DNA of 64,000 nucleotides from Tritrichomonas foetus (GCA_001839685.1 MLAK01000673.1:962-64961), one strand, 5' to 3'. Numbered from the stretch's first letter, positions 1 through 11,712 are shown. Notes: generated by a model not told the origin, from the letters alone. Program-made: numbers and translations.

Positions 1-524
1 TCATACTACCACCAATCCTTCACTTATGAGACATATATCCATAACTCCTCAGCACCCCCTCTAATGCGACTATATACTCTCTAATAAAATTGCTTCGATA
101 TTTTCTTAATGAAGAGCAATCCATTTACTTTTACTCCTTCATCGAAATTTCCTTTGACTCTGACAATGAATATCCAAAATCTTCAAAATTTCACAATATA
201 CGCATCTAAAAAGACCTATAAGTACAGATTACATGGTGTTGTATCATTTAACTGAATTAAATTTAATTTTTATTCTTGAAAACACTGATCTAAACACTTT
301 TAATTATGATTTTGAAGATCATGAATTTCAAATAATTTGTGTTTTTTTTTTTATTTTGAAGCTGCTAGTATAAATGTTAATAATATGAATATTTTTCATG
401 ATATTGCAGAAGATATATATGAACATCAAATATAAAGAGCTGACGAAAAATATCTGAGAAAGAAACCAGTTGAAGAATCATTTGATTATCGTAACAATTT
501 ATAAATAACTAATTCTTCATCAGG
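1..524. other. gene-free AT-rich flank
   Basis: No open frame of useful length begins with ATG here and no RNA gene was recognised. It is probably the more decayed 5' side of the ankyrin gene remnant that follows, since short patches on the + strand read like protein but are broken by stops in every frame. Confidence 0.4.
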
Positions 525-2398
525 CCTGATGACATTCAAAAAGCTATAATGGGATCAATTTGGCCATATTCTAAATGTAATTTTCGTGAAATAGTTTTCA
601 ATATCGTGAAATTTATTCAAAATAATATGATGTTACATCCTTAATTATTCGATCTTTGTATTTTGATTGATATGACTAAAAGCAACTTCTATTTTTTGAT
701 TCATTTCATTTTATTTCTTACTCAAGTATTACTTTCAAAATTTCATTCAGATTACTCAGTAGTCACTTTCTGATATTTACCTTGGAAGCACACTTTCTTA
801 TTTAATTATTTCCACGGTATTTAATAGTTCTGTTATTCATAACTAGATGGATATTTTTCAATTTTTGATTGAGAAATGGGGAAATAGTATTGTGGAATGG
901 GATAGAAATCAATATGACAGTAATCAAGCTAATTTCTTTGTATGTAATGTATCAAAAGAAAATAGAAATGACGAAATGCTCTTACTAATATGAGATCTTT
1001 TTATAATTTTGATCATTTTGAAGCATTATGATACACCTGTAACAACGAAAAAAGAATTGGTTCATGAAATGATGAAAAATATCATATGCAAATGTACTTC
1101 TATTTATTTTACACAAGTTTTGATAGTATCTGCAGCGTCATGTTCAGAAAATGTTTTCCTGTTCTTCATTGAAAATAAGAACTTGACATTTTCTTATGAA
1201 GCTATTGCTAATTCTGCAGCAGGAAATGTTTCAATAGGACATAAGAATATTTTAGATCGTTTGATGGATACATTTGATTCTGAAGAGAAAGAAAGGTTTA
1301 TTTCCGATGTAATCAATGAATCTATTAATAATATGAACCAAGAATTAAGCGAATATTTAATTATTCAAAGAAACAATCTTAAGGATGCTGTATTCTCATC
1401 AATTTATTATAATAACCTTTAAAATGAGAAATTAATTACTTCGATAAACAGTAGTTCATCTTTTCTTAACTCTACTTCTACTCATTTTTTGTATGCAGCA
1501 TCATTGAGTCGTACTGAGATCGTGTAACTTTTGCTAATTTTGCCCAACATTAATGTATGTAACTCCAATTTATTAGAAATTCCTGTTGGCAAGTTATATT
1601 ATAAAATGGTTGATATTCTGTTTCAATTTTATATTAAAAATATTCATCTTTACATACCACAAATATATCGATCTCTAAAGCTCATATTGAATATAATGAT
1701 GAAATGTAATCTAATTAACAATAGATTAAACGATTCAATTAAACATCATCTAAAAATTAGTCATGAATTCATAATCCCAATTTTATTATTTTTTGTAAAT
1801 GTGAAGACATCAATCAACAAATTAATTTCTCCTCATTACTTCATACTTCCATTATTCAGAAAAGTGTTGAACTTGTTTCATTACTGACAATATTGATGTG
1901 TATTGTTACCCAAATTCCCCACATGATAGTGACGGTTCGTATAGTCAAATTCGTGACCCTAATGGAAGTCCTTTATGTCTTGCTGTCCTGGAAAATGGTA
2001 AAGAAATTATTGATCTTTTACTAAATCATCAATTAATTGATGTTAATTATGCCCATATAAATTCTGGTAGTACTCCAATAATAATTACAATTCAACATCA
2101 TAATATTTTAATAGCTGAAAAATTGTTATATTATCCGAAGATTGATGTTAATATGACTAATTTTGACAATTCAAATGCTTTGTATGAAGCAATTTACATT
2201 GCAATTGCAAATAGCCACATTTACATTTTTAAAATGTTACTTCCAAACCAAATTGGTCAAGCTGCAAATTTCAAATTTGCATGCAAAGATTTTATTGATC
2301 TGATTTTAAATGATTTCAATAATTATTCTGAAGATGATTTGATTTCGTTATTTTCATCAAATGGTAATAGTGATCTCATGAAAACAATTTATAATTAA
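525..2398 (+). pseudogene. decayed ankyrin-repeat gene (trichomonad DUF3447 type)
   Basis: Three open stretches (about 525-641, 1009-1422 and 1531-2398) read as pieces of one protein, but stops and a frame change separate them and none of the longer ones begins with ATG. The last piece, from 1898, has clear ankyrin features: NGSPLCLAVLENGKEIIDLL, then LIDVNYAHINSGSTPIIITI, then KIDVNMTNFDNSNALYEAI, each fitting the ankyrin helix-turn-helix with DVN before the next repeat. The 1069-1290 piece looks like the weaker repeats and N-terminal region of the large DUF3447/ankyrin families of trichomonads. Ankyrin families are expanded in these genomes and dead copies are expected. The exact 5' limit is uncertain. 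Confidence 0.7.
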
Positions 2399-2607
2399 CA
2401 TCTGATTGATCTATTCAGGCAACCATCAAGCATTTCTTCTTATTTTTCATCGAAGATGTGATTCATTAAAATATAATTTAAAATCATCTTTGTTATCATA
2501 TATGATGTTGGAAAACTTGAAAAAATGAGTAATATATCGTCTTTGATACTAAAATGTAAAAATTCGCCATGATTTTTTTCCCTCGAGTTTTTATATTGCC
2601 ATTTGAT

Positions 2608-2785
2608 ATGGGTTTATGTGATGTGACTTTGCGAGCCCCTTCGACTCATTCGGCCATTGGAGGAGGCGCTTGCAAGTGAACACGGCTTCAGTTAGCTTCG
2701 CTCCATCCGCCGTATTCACTCACCACGCCTCCAACAAGTCGAAGTGACCCAAAGAACCAACAAAGTTCACATCACATAATCCCAT
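2608..2785. repeat. 178-bp imperfect palindrome, relatively GC-rich
   Basis: Outer arms: ATGGGTTTATGTGATGTGAC (2608-2627) pairs with GTTCACATCACATAATCCCAT (2765-2785). Inner arms share nearly the same centre (about 2692-2698): CTTCGAC/GTCGAAG (2639-2645, 2738-2744), GGAGGCG/CGCCTCC (2662-2668, 2726-2732) and GTGAACACGGC/GCCGTATTCAC (2676-2686, 2709-2719). The loop is about 22 nt. Much richer in GC than its surroundings. It has no open frame. It could be a foldback/MITE-type element or a structured RNA. No clear target-site duplication is visible. Confidence 0.6.
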
Positions 2786-3042
2786 TAGATTATTTCGATT
2801 TTGACCTTTATTTGACCTTTCACTTCACTATTTCAAAACTCATAGGAAACTGAAAATCTACCAAAAAATCCTCACACCAATATTTTTAAAGGGTTAGCGC
2901 TAAAAATATGAATAAAAAACAAGATTCATAAATTCGTGACAAAGTGAGTAGCGATCACTTCATTCTATCTTCAATCCTTAGACGAACGTTTAAAAATAAT
3001 TTTTTCTATAATTTGTAAACTATAGAATTTATCGACCTTCAA

Positions 3043-6021
3043 ATGACATCAGATCCACCCCCTCCTTCAGCCCCCAAAACAACATTAGCGCATACTGAGG
3101 AAGAAGAGTTCGAAGAAGATTCTGATAGTTTTTATGAGGAACAACTCGCTTTTGCTGGATTTTCAGATTCTGATGACGACGAAAATAAAGATTATATTAC
3201 ACCTTCAGTTTTGCCCGACGATGCGGTTAAATCATGTGACCAAGTAGTGGAATTTGAAATTCCATCACTTGCCGAAATTTCTTCAGAAAATCCAATCCAA
3301 GGTAAAGATATCCAATTCGATCGATTTACACTCCAAACGCGATTTGAGATCAATTTAGCACAAGAAGGAGCCGTTTATTTTTCATTGAATTGCGAAGAAA
3401 ACTTCATTTTGGATATCTCATTAAATATTCCATCAATTCATCGAGTTATATATAACCGCTATTGCTCATTCAATAAAGGGTCATCAGTTGCAACCTTGCA
3501 TCCAGCACTTTTTGCACCTTCTGAAATTCTTGATCAGCCCCTACAAGCATATATTTCCATTCATAAGCAGCCACCTGAAAATTTCTCACGGCAGTACTTC
3601 AATTGTGTTGGCCTTGTAAATTCTGGTATGACATGTTACCTGAATTCCTTAATTCAATGCCTCTTTCATATCAAGTTATTTAGAAAAACTGTTTATAATT
3701 GTGTTAATAAATCCAAAATAATGAATGCAATGAGAACATTATTTGGTCGGATGCAACTTTCTTATATTCCTGTTTCAACTCGTGATTTAACAATCGCCTT
3801 TGGTTGGAAAGACCAGGACTATCTTTTCCAGCAGCATGATGTGCAGGAACTCTTAAGAATACTTCTTTCGAGATTGGACGATAAATGTGAAGGTCAAGCA
3901 TCAAAAATATTCAAAGGTAAGAATTTGATTTCAATTGTCACAAGTACCATGACAAAATCTCAAGAAGAAGAATTCAACGACCTTTCATTAAGTGTGAAAG
4001 ATTTACATAATTTAAACGAATCTCTATCAAAGTTCTATGAAACAGATTATTTAAGTGGCGATAATCAATACACACTCGACGATAATTCCAAATGTGATGC
4101 TGAACATCAAACAAAAGCTATAGAAAATCCAACAATTTTGTGCCTCCATTTAAGGCGTTTTGAATACGTTGATGGTGCTATTATGAAAATTTACTCACGT
4201 TTTGAATATGAAGAAGAATTGGAATTTAATGGCGAAAAATACGAACTTATGTCAGTTGTTTCTCACTATGGATCAGTTTATGGTGGACATTATAATGCTT
4301 TTGTCAAAATTGATAATGTGTGGACTAATTTTGATGATGAAACTGTTCGTCATTGTGAACCATATGAAGCCCTCGAAGATAATTTCGGTGATGAATGTCG
4401 AAATAAATTTACTGCTTATGTTCTTTTCTATGCCAAAGTCGGTGCAAATGATATTAAAGAACCACAAGTACCACAAGATATTATTGATGCAGAAAAAGAA
4501 AGAATATCACATGTTAAGGTTTTATTTTATTATGGAACACATGAAGAACCTTTTGAAATTGATCTCGACAAAAATATGGAATCGAAAGATTACATTGAAA
4601 AATTGAGTCAAGAGACTGGAATCCCTGCAGATAAACTTGTAGTCAAAACAATCGATGAAAACTACGGCACTACTGTTGTAGAGAATCCAAAACCTGAACC
4701 ATATCCATTTTTAATTGATGATTCTCCACTAACAGCTATTTGGGTAAAATTCTGGATTCCTAACTATGATGTTATTTACTTGGGCGTCTTTCACATCAAC
4801 GAAGGCGATACTGTTGAAAAACTAGGCTCAGAAATTTTGAAGAAATTGGAACTTCCTGAAGCTTCACTTGAATGTCTTTTCATTCTTGATGAAGAAATGG
4901 AAGGAACACCAGCCAGTGGCAAAATTGAACAAGGATGTCTGCTTCTTTTCCAATATTCTGAAGAATCAGCAACTCCAGATAATTTTAAAGCTTTTGAAGA
5001 AGCTGCCAAAAAGATTACAACTTTGAAGCCTTGTAAAATGCCACAATATGAAAGTCATTTAACTCTTCTTGATGATGAAATTTCTATCAAGAACCACTCT
5101 GATTACTATAAGTATATTAAAGAAACAGACAAACTCACTTTTCGTTCATGCACCGATCCTGATAATGAATCAAAAACATTCACTTTAGAATTGTCTAGGC
5201 ATTTAACTTTCGAACAGGTTGTCAAATGTCTTTCTAAGAAACTCAACGCTGATCCAACACATGTCCTTTTGTATCTACCCGATCGATTTTCTCAAATACA
5301 TGATCCACGACCATTAAGTAAAGATGTTTACCATCTTTGCTTTAGTATTACCGAAATAACTGATATTGTTTACTATGAAGTATTCGATGAAGATATGAGA
5401 TTTGCAAATAAAGCTGACATTACCATAATTACTGAAAAGGGTGAACTACAAAGTCGCAATTCCATTATTATGAAGCGTGGCCCACCACAAACACTACAAG
5501 TGCTCGCTGAAAAAGTTGTCGAATTAATTAATACCACGAATTTCTTAATGTATTATATAGTTGATGCTGTTCCAGTGTTTATTCCTGATGATAAAAACAG
5601 CGACGTTTCATTTGATCATAGAATCTTTGTGCAACTTTACCCATCAGAATTGGAAATTCAAAATTACATAAAATTACGAGTAATCCGATGTGATGATCAA
5701 TTTTTCTTACCAGCGATGTCACATGGATTGCCTTATGTTGTATTTACTGAAAAAGGAAGCAATTGGAATAACATCAAAGAAAAGTTTGCCGATGAAAAAA
5801 TTCAATTAATGAGGCTTTTGAAAAGAAGAGTGACACCAATTGATGTAACAGAAGATCAAGAAATAACAGAAGAAGATATCTTGGCTATTACATATTCGAG
5901 GGATTATTCATGTTCACTGTTTTCAACAAGTGGTGCAATTGAAATTACGAAAGAAGATGATGAAGTTTTCAATGAAGAAGAAGAATTTTTCGAAGAAGAG
6001 GAAGAAGGAATAGAGGAATAA
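3043..6021 (+). CDS. USP7/HAUSP-type ubiquitin-specific protease
   Basis: Cysteine protease that removes ubiquitin from proteins. The 992-residue product has an acidic N-terminus (to about 70), a region resembling a degenerate MATH/TRAF-like domain (about 90-180), and a USP catalytic domain (about 190-450). The Cys box is GLVNSGMTCYLNSL with Cys198, followed by QQHDVQELLRILL, the LHLRRFEY strand, and the His box YGGHYNAFVK with His416. WTNFDDETV supplies Asp431/432, and EALEDNFGDE and TAYVLFYAK close the domain as in human USP7. The long C-terminal part (about 460-960) fits the chain of ubiquitin-like domains of USP7/Ubp15. The protein ends in a Glu-rich tail. All catalytic residues are present. 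The first ATG of the open frame is taken. Family assignment is from motif order; ubiquitin-like folds are inferred. Confidence 0.88.
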   Translation: MTSDPPPPSAPKTTLAHTEEEEFEEDSDSFYEEQLAFAGFSDSDDDENKDYITPSVLPDDAVKSCDQVVEFEIPSLAEISSENPIQGKDIQFDRFTLQTRFEINLAQEGAVYFSLNCEENFILDISLNIPSIHRVIYNRYCSFNKGSSVATLHPALFAPSEILDQPLQAYISIHKQPPENFSRQYFNCVGLVNSGMTCYLNSLIQCLFHIKLFRKTVYNCVNKSKIMNAMRTLFGRMQLSYIPVSTRDLTIAFGWKDQDYLFQQHDVQELLRILLSRLDDKCEGQASKIFKGKNLISIVTSTMTKSQEEEFNDLSLSVKDLHNLNESLSKFYETDYLSGDNQYTLDDNSKCDAEHQTKAIENPTILCLHLRRFEYVDGAIMKIYSRFEYEEELEFNGEKYELMSVVSHYGSVYGGHYNAFVKIDNVWTNFDDETVRHCEPYEALEDNFGDECRNKFTAYVLFYAKVGANDIKEPQVPQDIIDAEKERISHVKVLFYYGTHEEPFEIDLDKNMESKDYIEKLSQETGIPADKLVVKTIDENYGTTVVENPKPEPYPFLIDDSPLTAIWVKFWIPNYDVIYLGVFHINEGDTVEKLGSEILKKLELPEASLECLFILDEEMEGTPASGKIEQGCLLLFQYSEESATPDNFKAFEEAAKKITTLKPCKMPQYESHLTLLDDEISIKNHSDYYKYIKETDKLTFRSCTDPDNESKTFTLELSRHLTFEQVVKCLSKKLNADPTHVLLYLPDRFSQIHDPRPLSKDVYHLCFSITEITDIVYYEVFDEDMRFANKADITIITEKGELQSRNSIIMKRGPPQTLQVLAEKVVELINTTNFLMYYIVDAVPVFIPDDKNSDVSFDHRIFVQLYPSELEIQNYIKLRVIRCDDQFFLPAMSHGLPYVVFTEKGSNWNNIKEKFADEKIQLMRLLKRRVTPIDVTEDQEITEEDILAITYSRDYSCSLFSTSGAIEITKEDDEVFNEEEEFFEEEEEGIEE

Positions 6022-6370
6022 CGTATTTTATTTTATTTTAAGTTTATTATTAACTTAAATATATATAAAAAATATTATATTGGCAATCAAAAAATATTTA
6101 TTTTTATTTAATTATTTGGTATTCGTTTTTGATCCTTTCCAAATCATATTTTCGAAGCATGCATTAATCATCTTCTTTATAAAGAACCTAATCTTAAAAT
6201 AGTAATCGCCTCATGGAATGAATATTCGAATTTAACTAAGATTGTGTCACAAAAAGTGGATGACACACAAAAAATGATGTATTTTCATTCTGAATTCGTT
6301 CATGTCAAGTAAATTTTGAATACAATGTGACATTAAGCCATTTGAAAGGTTGAGTTCATCTATTATTAAT
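6022..6370. other. intergenic, no feature recognised
   Basis: About 350 bases of AT-rich DNA between two same-strand genes. TAAATATATATAAA-type runs follow the USP stop and may serve 3' end formation. No gene or repeat was seen. Confidence 0.4.
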
Positions 6371-9300
6371 ATGGCATTTACACGAATTTTTAAAAGAAAT
6401 AATATAGCTGACCATTACGAAATTCCAGATATGTTTAAGACATTAATCAAGTTTATGCTTACTAATTTTGATGACGAACTAAGATATATAAACAAAGAAC
6501 CATTTTTCCAATTTTATCGACAATTTAATATTAATATGATATCTCGAAAAGAAATAAAAAAGAATGCGCCACTAATTCAATCAACACCATTTGACTCAAT
6601 ACCAAAAATATTCAATTTTGATATTGATCTATCACCATCATACTTTGAACTTTTACTATTCTTATGTGGGACAGAAAAACCTTTCCAAAATATGCATGAT
6701 ATCTTAAATGAAGTAATACCATTTTATATTCGCTATATATATTACATTTCATTTCAATTTATACATTTAGATGAAACTAAAAATGACAACACTTCAGTAT
6801 ACAATATGTCTCTATTTATTGATACAATAAAAAAACTGATATGGCTCTTTTTTGCGAATCAGCATGACTATTTTGACGAATGTATTTCTGCTTTTTCCTA
6901 TTTATCATTTGAATTGTGTAACTTACTAAAGAACAACAAAAATATGAAAATTAAATATAAAGATTTCTTATTAGCTCTACCTTATGTTGCTGAGCCATTA
7001 ATAGCTTTTTTATCAAACACATATACACAAAACATCAATATTTCCCCTTTGATATATTTTTTATCATCAATGTTCTCATTTATTTTTGAGCAAAATTTAG
7101 CAAATGATCAGACAATGGCTATTGTTTTTACATATTTATGTCTTTTTTCAAAAGTTCCTAATATTAGAATGATTCTTGATGAAGAATCATACATTTCCTC
7201 ATATGTTTTCTTTATCTATTTGATGGGAAGAGAAAATTCCTCACAAATTGGTATCAAGCAATATGTTTTTGTATCACTTCAGAATCTTCTTCCTCTCAGA
7301 GTTTTTAGAGATAATTATAAAAGCATGTTATCATACGAACCATTATGCTCATCAATCTTTCAATATATATGGCAAATAGTGTGTCATGTCAATTCCAACA
7401 TCGAAATAACTCTTCCTAAAACTGATGAAAAAGTCGAACATTCACCCGCCGAATATACAGGGGACATTTCCAAATTATTAATTTCAGATTTTTTCACTAC
7501 AAATACTCCTAATAAATTTAGCAAAAAATTACCCAAATTTGAAATGAACATCAAATTTGCTAAAGACATTACTTGTATGTCTTTTTTATCAAATGTCATT
7601 CTTTTTATTAAATCTGATATCAATTTTTTGTATTCCTTATTTTCAGTTTTTGAACAAAAACAAAGTTGTTGTGATAATCCACTCCATAGAATGTTCATGG
7701 CATTTTTACTTAAAGAGCTTCCTTCTCAAATGGTATTAGAATTTATGAATAAAGGTAGATTAAAAGCGTTATTTAACTCCAAAACTATTAATATTATAAA
7801 ATATGCCCAAGATCCAAATTTATGGATGTTATTTGATTCATCCGTTGCAACTTTTGATCTAATCCATAGTCTTATGAATGCAAATAATTCAATTGAACTA
7901 AAAATGACAATTGCGCATTTAATCCAACATATCATTAGAAAAAACGAATATGGATCGACATCATCAATATTGTATTTCTTATCAAATATATTCAAAGATA
8001 TTAGTAAAGATTTTGGAACCATTTTATTCAATAACGATTTCATTTATGCATTGATTTTTACTGATTTAGTACTAATAAAAGAACTAATCGTTAAAAGAAA
8101 TGATGATCTTTGTTTTGTTCACTTGTGTATTCTCAAATTTTTTTCTTTGTTTCTAACAAGAAAAATTTCGAATATCCAAATGTTTTATGAAAATGTTTTA
8201 GGCGTTCCATATTACTGGACAATTATTTTTGATGAATCAACTCAAAATATTGGGACTAAATGCATGTCACAATCATATGATGTGAAAGGAGCATCAAAAA
8301 TCGTTGTTGAATCAATAAACACATATTTTATTGATATTTTAAAGCACAATCGAGTGAACATAAAAATAGCTAATTTATTTCAAAAGTTCCTCAACAGCAT
8401 GATTCAGACTATAAAAAGTAGCACAGAAAATTTTATAGAAACATTACAATCAACCAAATTTTTGGCAACATCTTCAAAAGTCTGCGCAGAAATAGTGCAA
8501 ATATTCGGCAATTCAAAAGAATACTCAACAAATAATCCAACAGTTGATATCATTTATTCTACATTAAACTTTTATTCAATAATTTCCAGAGTTGCTATTT
8601 TATCTCCTTTTGAAACCCCAGAAATGGAGAAAAATTTACTAGACTTTATTTCATTACAAAAGTTTTTTCAAATTAATGAAAGTATAGTAGATATACTTAT
8701 TTCTTTCTCCATGGGTGCAGAATTGAAAATATCTGATGAATTTTATCATATCCAAATAAAAAATACTTCAGCTCTCAGTATTTTGATTTCATGGTGTGAA
8801 GGAACTAGATACTTATTGGATGTTTTTACAATGATTCAGCAACTTATTAAATTTTCTGTAGCTAACAGATATTTATTATTTAAAGGAAATATTGTTTCAT
8901 TGTTATTGCACAATATAACAGAAACTACCAATATAATTGTGATGGACATATTAACAGACATCTTTTCATTCTATTTCCAAAAAACAGAATTAAATGAGTT
9001 ATTTAATACATTAATTAAATCATCGGCAACAATTCAACTTTCCTTATTTCAAATGATTAAAACATGTATTTGTCATGATAATACTGGAACTCCTTCTGCT
9101 TTTTTTCACATTTCACAGAAGAATCATAATCATCATTTTACAATTAATGGTTTTCATTTTGATTACCCAATAAATATTTCATTTTTTGCGCGTTTTGAAT
9201 CATGCAAAGATTCTACATTGATAATTATATCCAATTCCGAAGAATTATTAAAGATTCAAATGAGAAATTCTGCAATGATTATCAAAACTGAAACAGAGAT

Positions 9301-11311
9301 CCTTCATCTTTTTGATAGCATTCCCATTCTTGGATGGCAGAAAGTTATATTATCTATAAATAATAATGCAATAACCATTTCAATATGTGGTATAGGGTCA
9401 TCATATATGAATAATCAAGATTTTAAAATGACAAACATGGTAGTACTTAAAAAAACTTTATTTGAATCAAATAATAAATTAACAATATCAGATTGTGATT
9501 TGGACTTTGATGAATTCATTATAGAAAATTTAGGGTATTTTTCTGCAAAAATGGTGCAGAATCAAAGATGTATAAACAAATATCAGTCAAAAGTTAAAGC
9601 AAATTTTTTTGGGATTATTATTCCTTATTCATTAACAATTAATGAAGTTATTGCTGCATCTGGAGGGATACTTATTATGCTTCCACTGTTTTCAATCATT
9701 CCGAAAAATTCTTATGAACATTTTTCCATTGTTATTGATTTATTGATTCATGTCCTTGACAACCAAAAATATCATAGTTATCAGCCGAATTTAATAAGAT
9801 CACTATGTGCAATATTTAAGAAATTTGATTTTTCCTTATCTCCAAAAAGTATCAGTAACAAAATTCTCAATTTAACACAAATCTTGTCATCAATAGAAAT
9901 AGATCAATATAAAAGAGAACTAGAACAATATTTCTTTTCTGACTTTGAATTGACATCAAAATTTCCTGGAATATTACCACAAAGCTACATCGAAAATCCC
10001 AAACTTTTGAATGAAACACTTTCTTTGAAAGAAATTTTCATTCACATATCATTACTTAAAGATGAAAACAAAATTCAATATCTCCCACTTTTACAAAGTT
10101 ATGTTAAACAAGATTTTTTGAAAGAAGAAATGGGAACATTTTATTATTTTTCTCTTGTTCCTGATATGGTCGAATTAACAATGACTTTTCTCATAAATAA
10201 TTGGGGAAAAATTCCACATTTCAACTTTGCAAAAATATTTTCCAGTGAGAGCACAAAAATTCTATTATGGGGAATAAAAGCACTATCTATTTTGGTATCT
10301 AAAGGATTAGAAGAAGAATTATTGGAACAATATATTTTATCTATTCCTGCTGTCTGGAATAATATTCAGAGACCTGATTTCTTTTTGGAAACATTATTGA
10401 GTTATTTATTTCACACTAGTTCAGATGAAATGCATGAGAAATTGTCTTTTACTTTCAATTTTTTGGAAATATATCCATTTCACAACATCCAATTGCTACC
10501 AATTTTTTGTCATGTTTTGCCCAACTCAACAATCTCAAAACAAGCTGTTGAATATATATTTGCTAGATTGGAACAAAATACAGGCGAAGAAATATTTAAA
10601 GCGCCGATATGGTTTACTTGCTTATCATATATGTCTACATTTCTTGAAAAAAATAATAATAATTTCTTAAAGATATTGGGAAGAATTGTTGCATCTAATC
10701 CAATCAAGCTTTTTGAACCAACAATAGTTCACTCATTCATCATCTGTCAGATATGTGGCACTAGTTTTGAACAAGTTGTATGGCAATTGTCAAATGTTAT
10801 TCTATCTCTTCCAAACGAAAGTGTAATATCCTATGATTTTATTTTATCCCTTCTACTATGTCTACCAAAATATAGTATAAAAATAGAGAAACCAGCTGAC
10901 TTTCTATCATTTGTAAATGAATCACTTTTATTTTCTATAGATAAAATAGAATATAATCCAATTATTCAAGAAAACACTCATGGATTATCTGAAGTACTAA
11001 TTCATTTGTTTTTATTATTACTTCAAGCACTTTATAAATTCCATAATAATTTTCTTGAAAATGCTTTTTCTCCTTTTGATAATTTAGGTGAAGCTGTGGC
11101 AGCTATACTATATTATTCACCAGAGGAAAAGGTTCTAGAATATCTATTTTCAATTGATATTAGTATGCCAGAATATATGAAGAGGATAATGAAATGTAGA
11201 GACAAAATAGATCGAGATTCGATCAATCATATCGATATTTCCACAATTGAACTGATAGTGAAACATTCTGATCAATTTATCACTACTTTTTCTAAGTGGT
11301 TCAAAAGTTAG
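6371..11311 (+). CDS. N-terminal part of a BEACH-family giant protein, ended early by TAG
   Basis: 1646 codons from the first ATG; the open frame starts a little earlier at a TTG. The product is a mostly helical armadillo/HEAT-like scaffold with a concanavalin A-like segment (about residues 935-1080, beginning FHFDYPINISFFARF), the usual layout upstream of BEACH domains in LRBA/neurobeachin/ALFY relatives. The frame ends in SKWFKS at TAG (11309-11311). The same frame continues on the other side with AASWQESLRPLFVSMVSRVS, which is the expected conserved linker leading into the PH-BEACH module. The stop therefore looks like an interruption within one ancestral gene. Roles of BEACH proteins in vesicle traffic and lysosome biology are family knowledge. 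Whether this fragment is expressed is unknown. Confidence 0.7.
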   Translation: MAFTRIFKRNNIADHYEIPDMFKTLIKFMLTNFDDELRYINKEPFFQFYRQFNINMISRKEIKKNAPLIQSTPFDSIPKIFNFDIDLSPSYFELLLFLCGTEKPFQNMHDILNEVIPFYIRYIYYISFQFIHLDETKNDNTSVYNMSLFIDTIKKLIWLFFANQHDYFDECISAFSYLSFELCNLLKNNKNMKIKYKDFLLALPYVAEPLIAFLSNTYTQNINISPLIYFLSSMFSFIFEQNLANDQTMAIVFTYLCLFSKVPNIRMILDEESYISSYVFFIYLMGRENSSQIGIKQYVFVSLQNLLPLRVFRDNYKSMLSYEPLCSSIFQYIWQIVCHVNSNIEITLPKTDEKVEHSPAEYTGDISKLLISDFFTTNTPNKFSKKLPKFEMNIKFAKDITCMSFLSNVILFIKSDINFLYSLFSVFEQKQSCCDNPLHRMFMAFLLKELPSQMVLEFMNKGRLKALFNSKTINIIKYAQDPNLWMLFDSSVATFDLIHSLMNANNSIELKMTIAHLIQHIIRKNEYGSTSSILYFLSNIFKDISKDFGTILFNNDFIYALIFTDLVLIKELIVKRNDDLCFVHLCILKFFSLFLTRKISNIQMFYENVLGVPYYWTIIFDESTQNIGTKCMSQSYDVKGASKIVVESINTYFIDILKHNRVNIKIANLFQKFLNSMIQTIKSSTENFIETLQSTKFLATSSKVCAEIVQIFGNSKEYSTNNPTVDIIYSTLNFYSIISRVAILSPFETPEMEKNLLDFISLQKFFQINESIVDILISFSMGAELKISDEFYHIQIKNTSALSILISWCEGTRYLLDVFTMIQQLIKFSVANRYLLFKGNIVSLLLHNITETTNIIVMDILTDIFSFYFQKTELNELFNTLIKSSATIQLSLFQMIKTCICHDNTGTPSAFFHISQKNHNHHFTINGFHFDYPINISFFARFESCKDSTLIIISNSEELLKIQMRNSAMIIKTETEILHLFDSIPILGWQKVILSINNNAITISICGIGSSYMNNQDFKMTNMVVLKKTLFESNNKLTISDCDLDFDEFIIENLGYFSAKMVQNQRCINKYQSKVKANFFGIIIPYSLTINEVIAASGGILIMLPLFSIIPKNSYEHFSIVIDLLIHVLDNQKYHSYQPNLIRSLCAIFKKFDFSLSPKSISNKILNLTQILSSIEIDQYKRELEQYFFSDFELTSKFPGILPQSYIENPKLLNETLSLKEIFIHISLLKDENKIQYLPLLQSYVKQDFLKEEMGTFYYFSLVPDMVELTMTFLINNWGKIPHFNFAKIFSSESTKILLWGIKALSILVSKGLEEELLEQYILSIPAVWNNIQRPDFFLETLLSYLFHTSSDEMHEKLSFTFNFLEIYPFHNIQLLPIFCHVLPNSTISKQAVEYIFARLEQNTGEEIFKAPIWFTCLSYMSTFLEKNNNNFLKILGRIVASNPIKLFEPTIVHSFIICQICGTSFEQVVWQLSNVILSLPNESVISYDFILSLLLCLPKYSIKIEKPADFLSFVNESLLFSIDKIEYNPIIQENTHGLSEVLIHLFLLLLQALYKFHNNFLENAFSPFDNLGEAVAAILYYSPEEKVLEYLFSIDISMPEYMKRIMKCRDKIDRDSINHIDISTIELIVKHSDQFITTFSKWFKS

Positions 11312-11674
11312 GCTGCATCATGGCAGGAGTCTCTTCGTCCTTTATTTGTTTCGATGGTGAGTAGAGTATCAGATGCTGAAGAATCAAATGAAATCGATCA
11401 AATTATTTCTGATTACAATAGAATGCTTCTGCATCATGATAAAATATGGAATCATACGATGGATTCGATTCAAAATTTACCAAATAGTGTATGGTCTAAG
11501 GGATCTCAACGTGAACTTCATTATAAGCTTGATTCTACATTTGACGGAATTGGAAGACATTCACGACTGAAAAGAAACAAAAATTTCACGAATCATATAG
11601 ATGCTTCAATTTTACGTGATAAAGGGATAAGAGTTAGTGATTCATTAGTGGCTGAATTGATTATCTCGATGTGA
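11312..11674 (+). pseudogene. linker fragment of the broken BEACH gene
   Basis: This stretch is in the same frame as the upstream 1646-codon piece and begins directly after its TAG. It encodes the pre-PH region (SQRELHYKLDSTFDGIGRHS, then NHIDASILRDKG), typical of BEACH proteins just before the PH-like domain. It ends at TGA (11672-11674), while the PH-BEACH sequence continues in the -1 frame, which is open from 11656. The overlap has no X-XXY-YYZ slippery heptamer, so a simple indel is the likeliest explanation. The internal ATG at 11354 could only make a 106-residue peptide. Confidence 0.65.
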
Positions 11675-11712
11675 TTAATTCGTATTCTAATTCCATATCT
11701 TGTAAAAAATAT

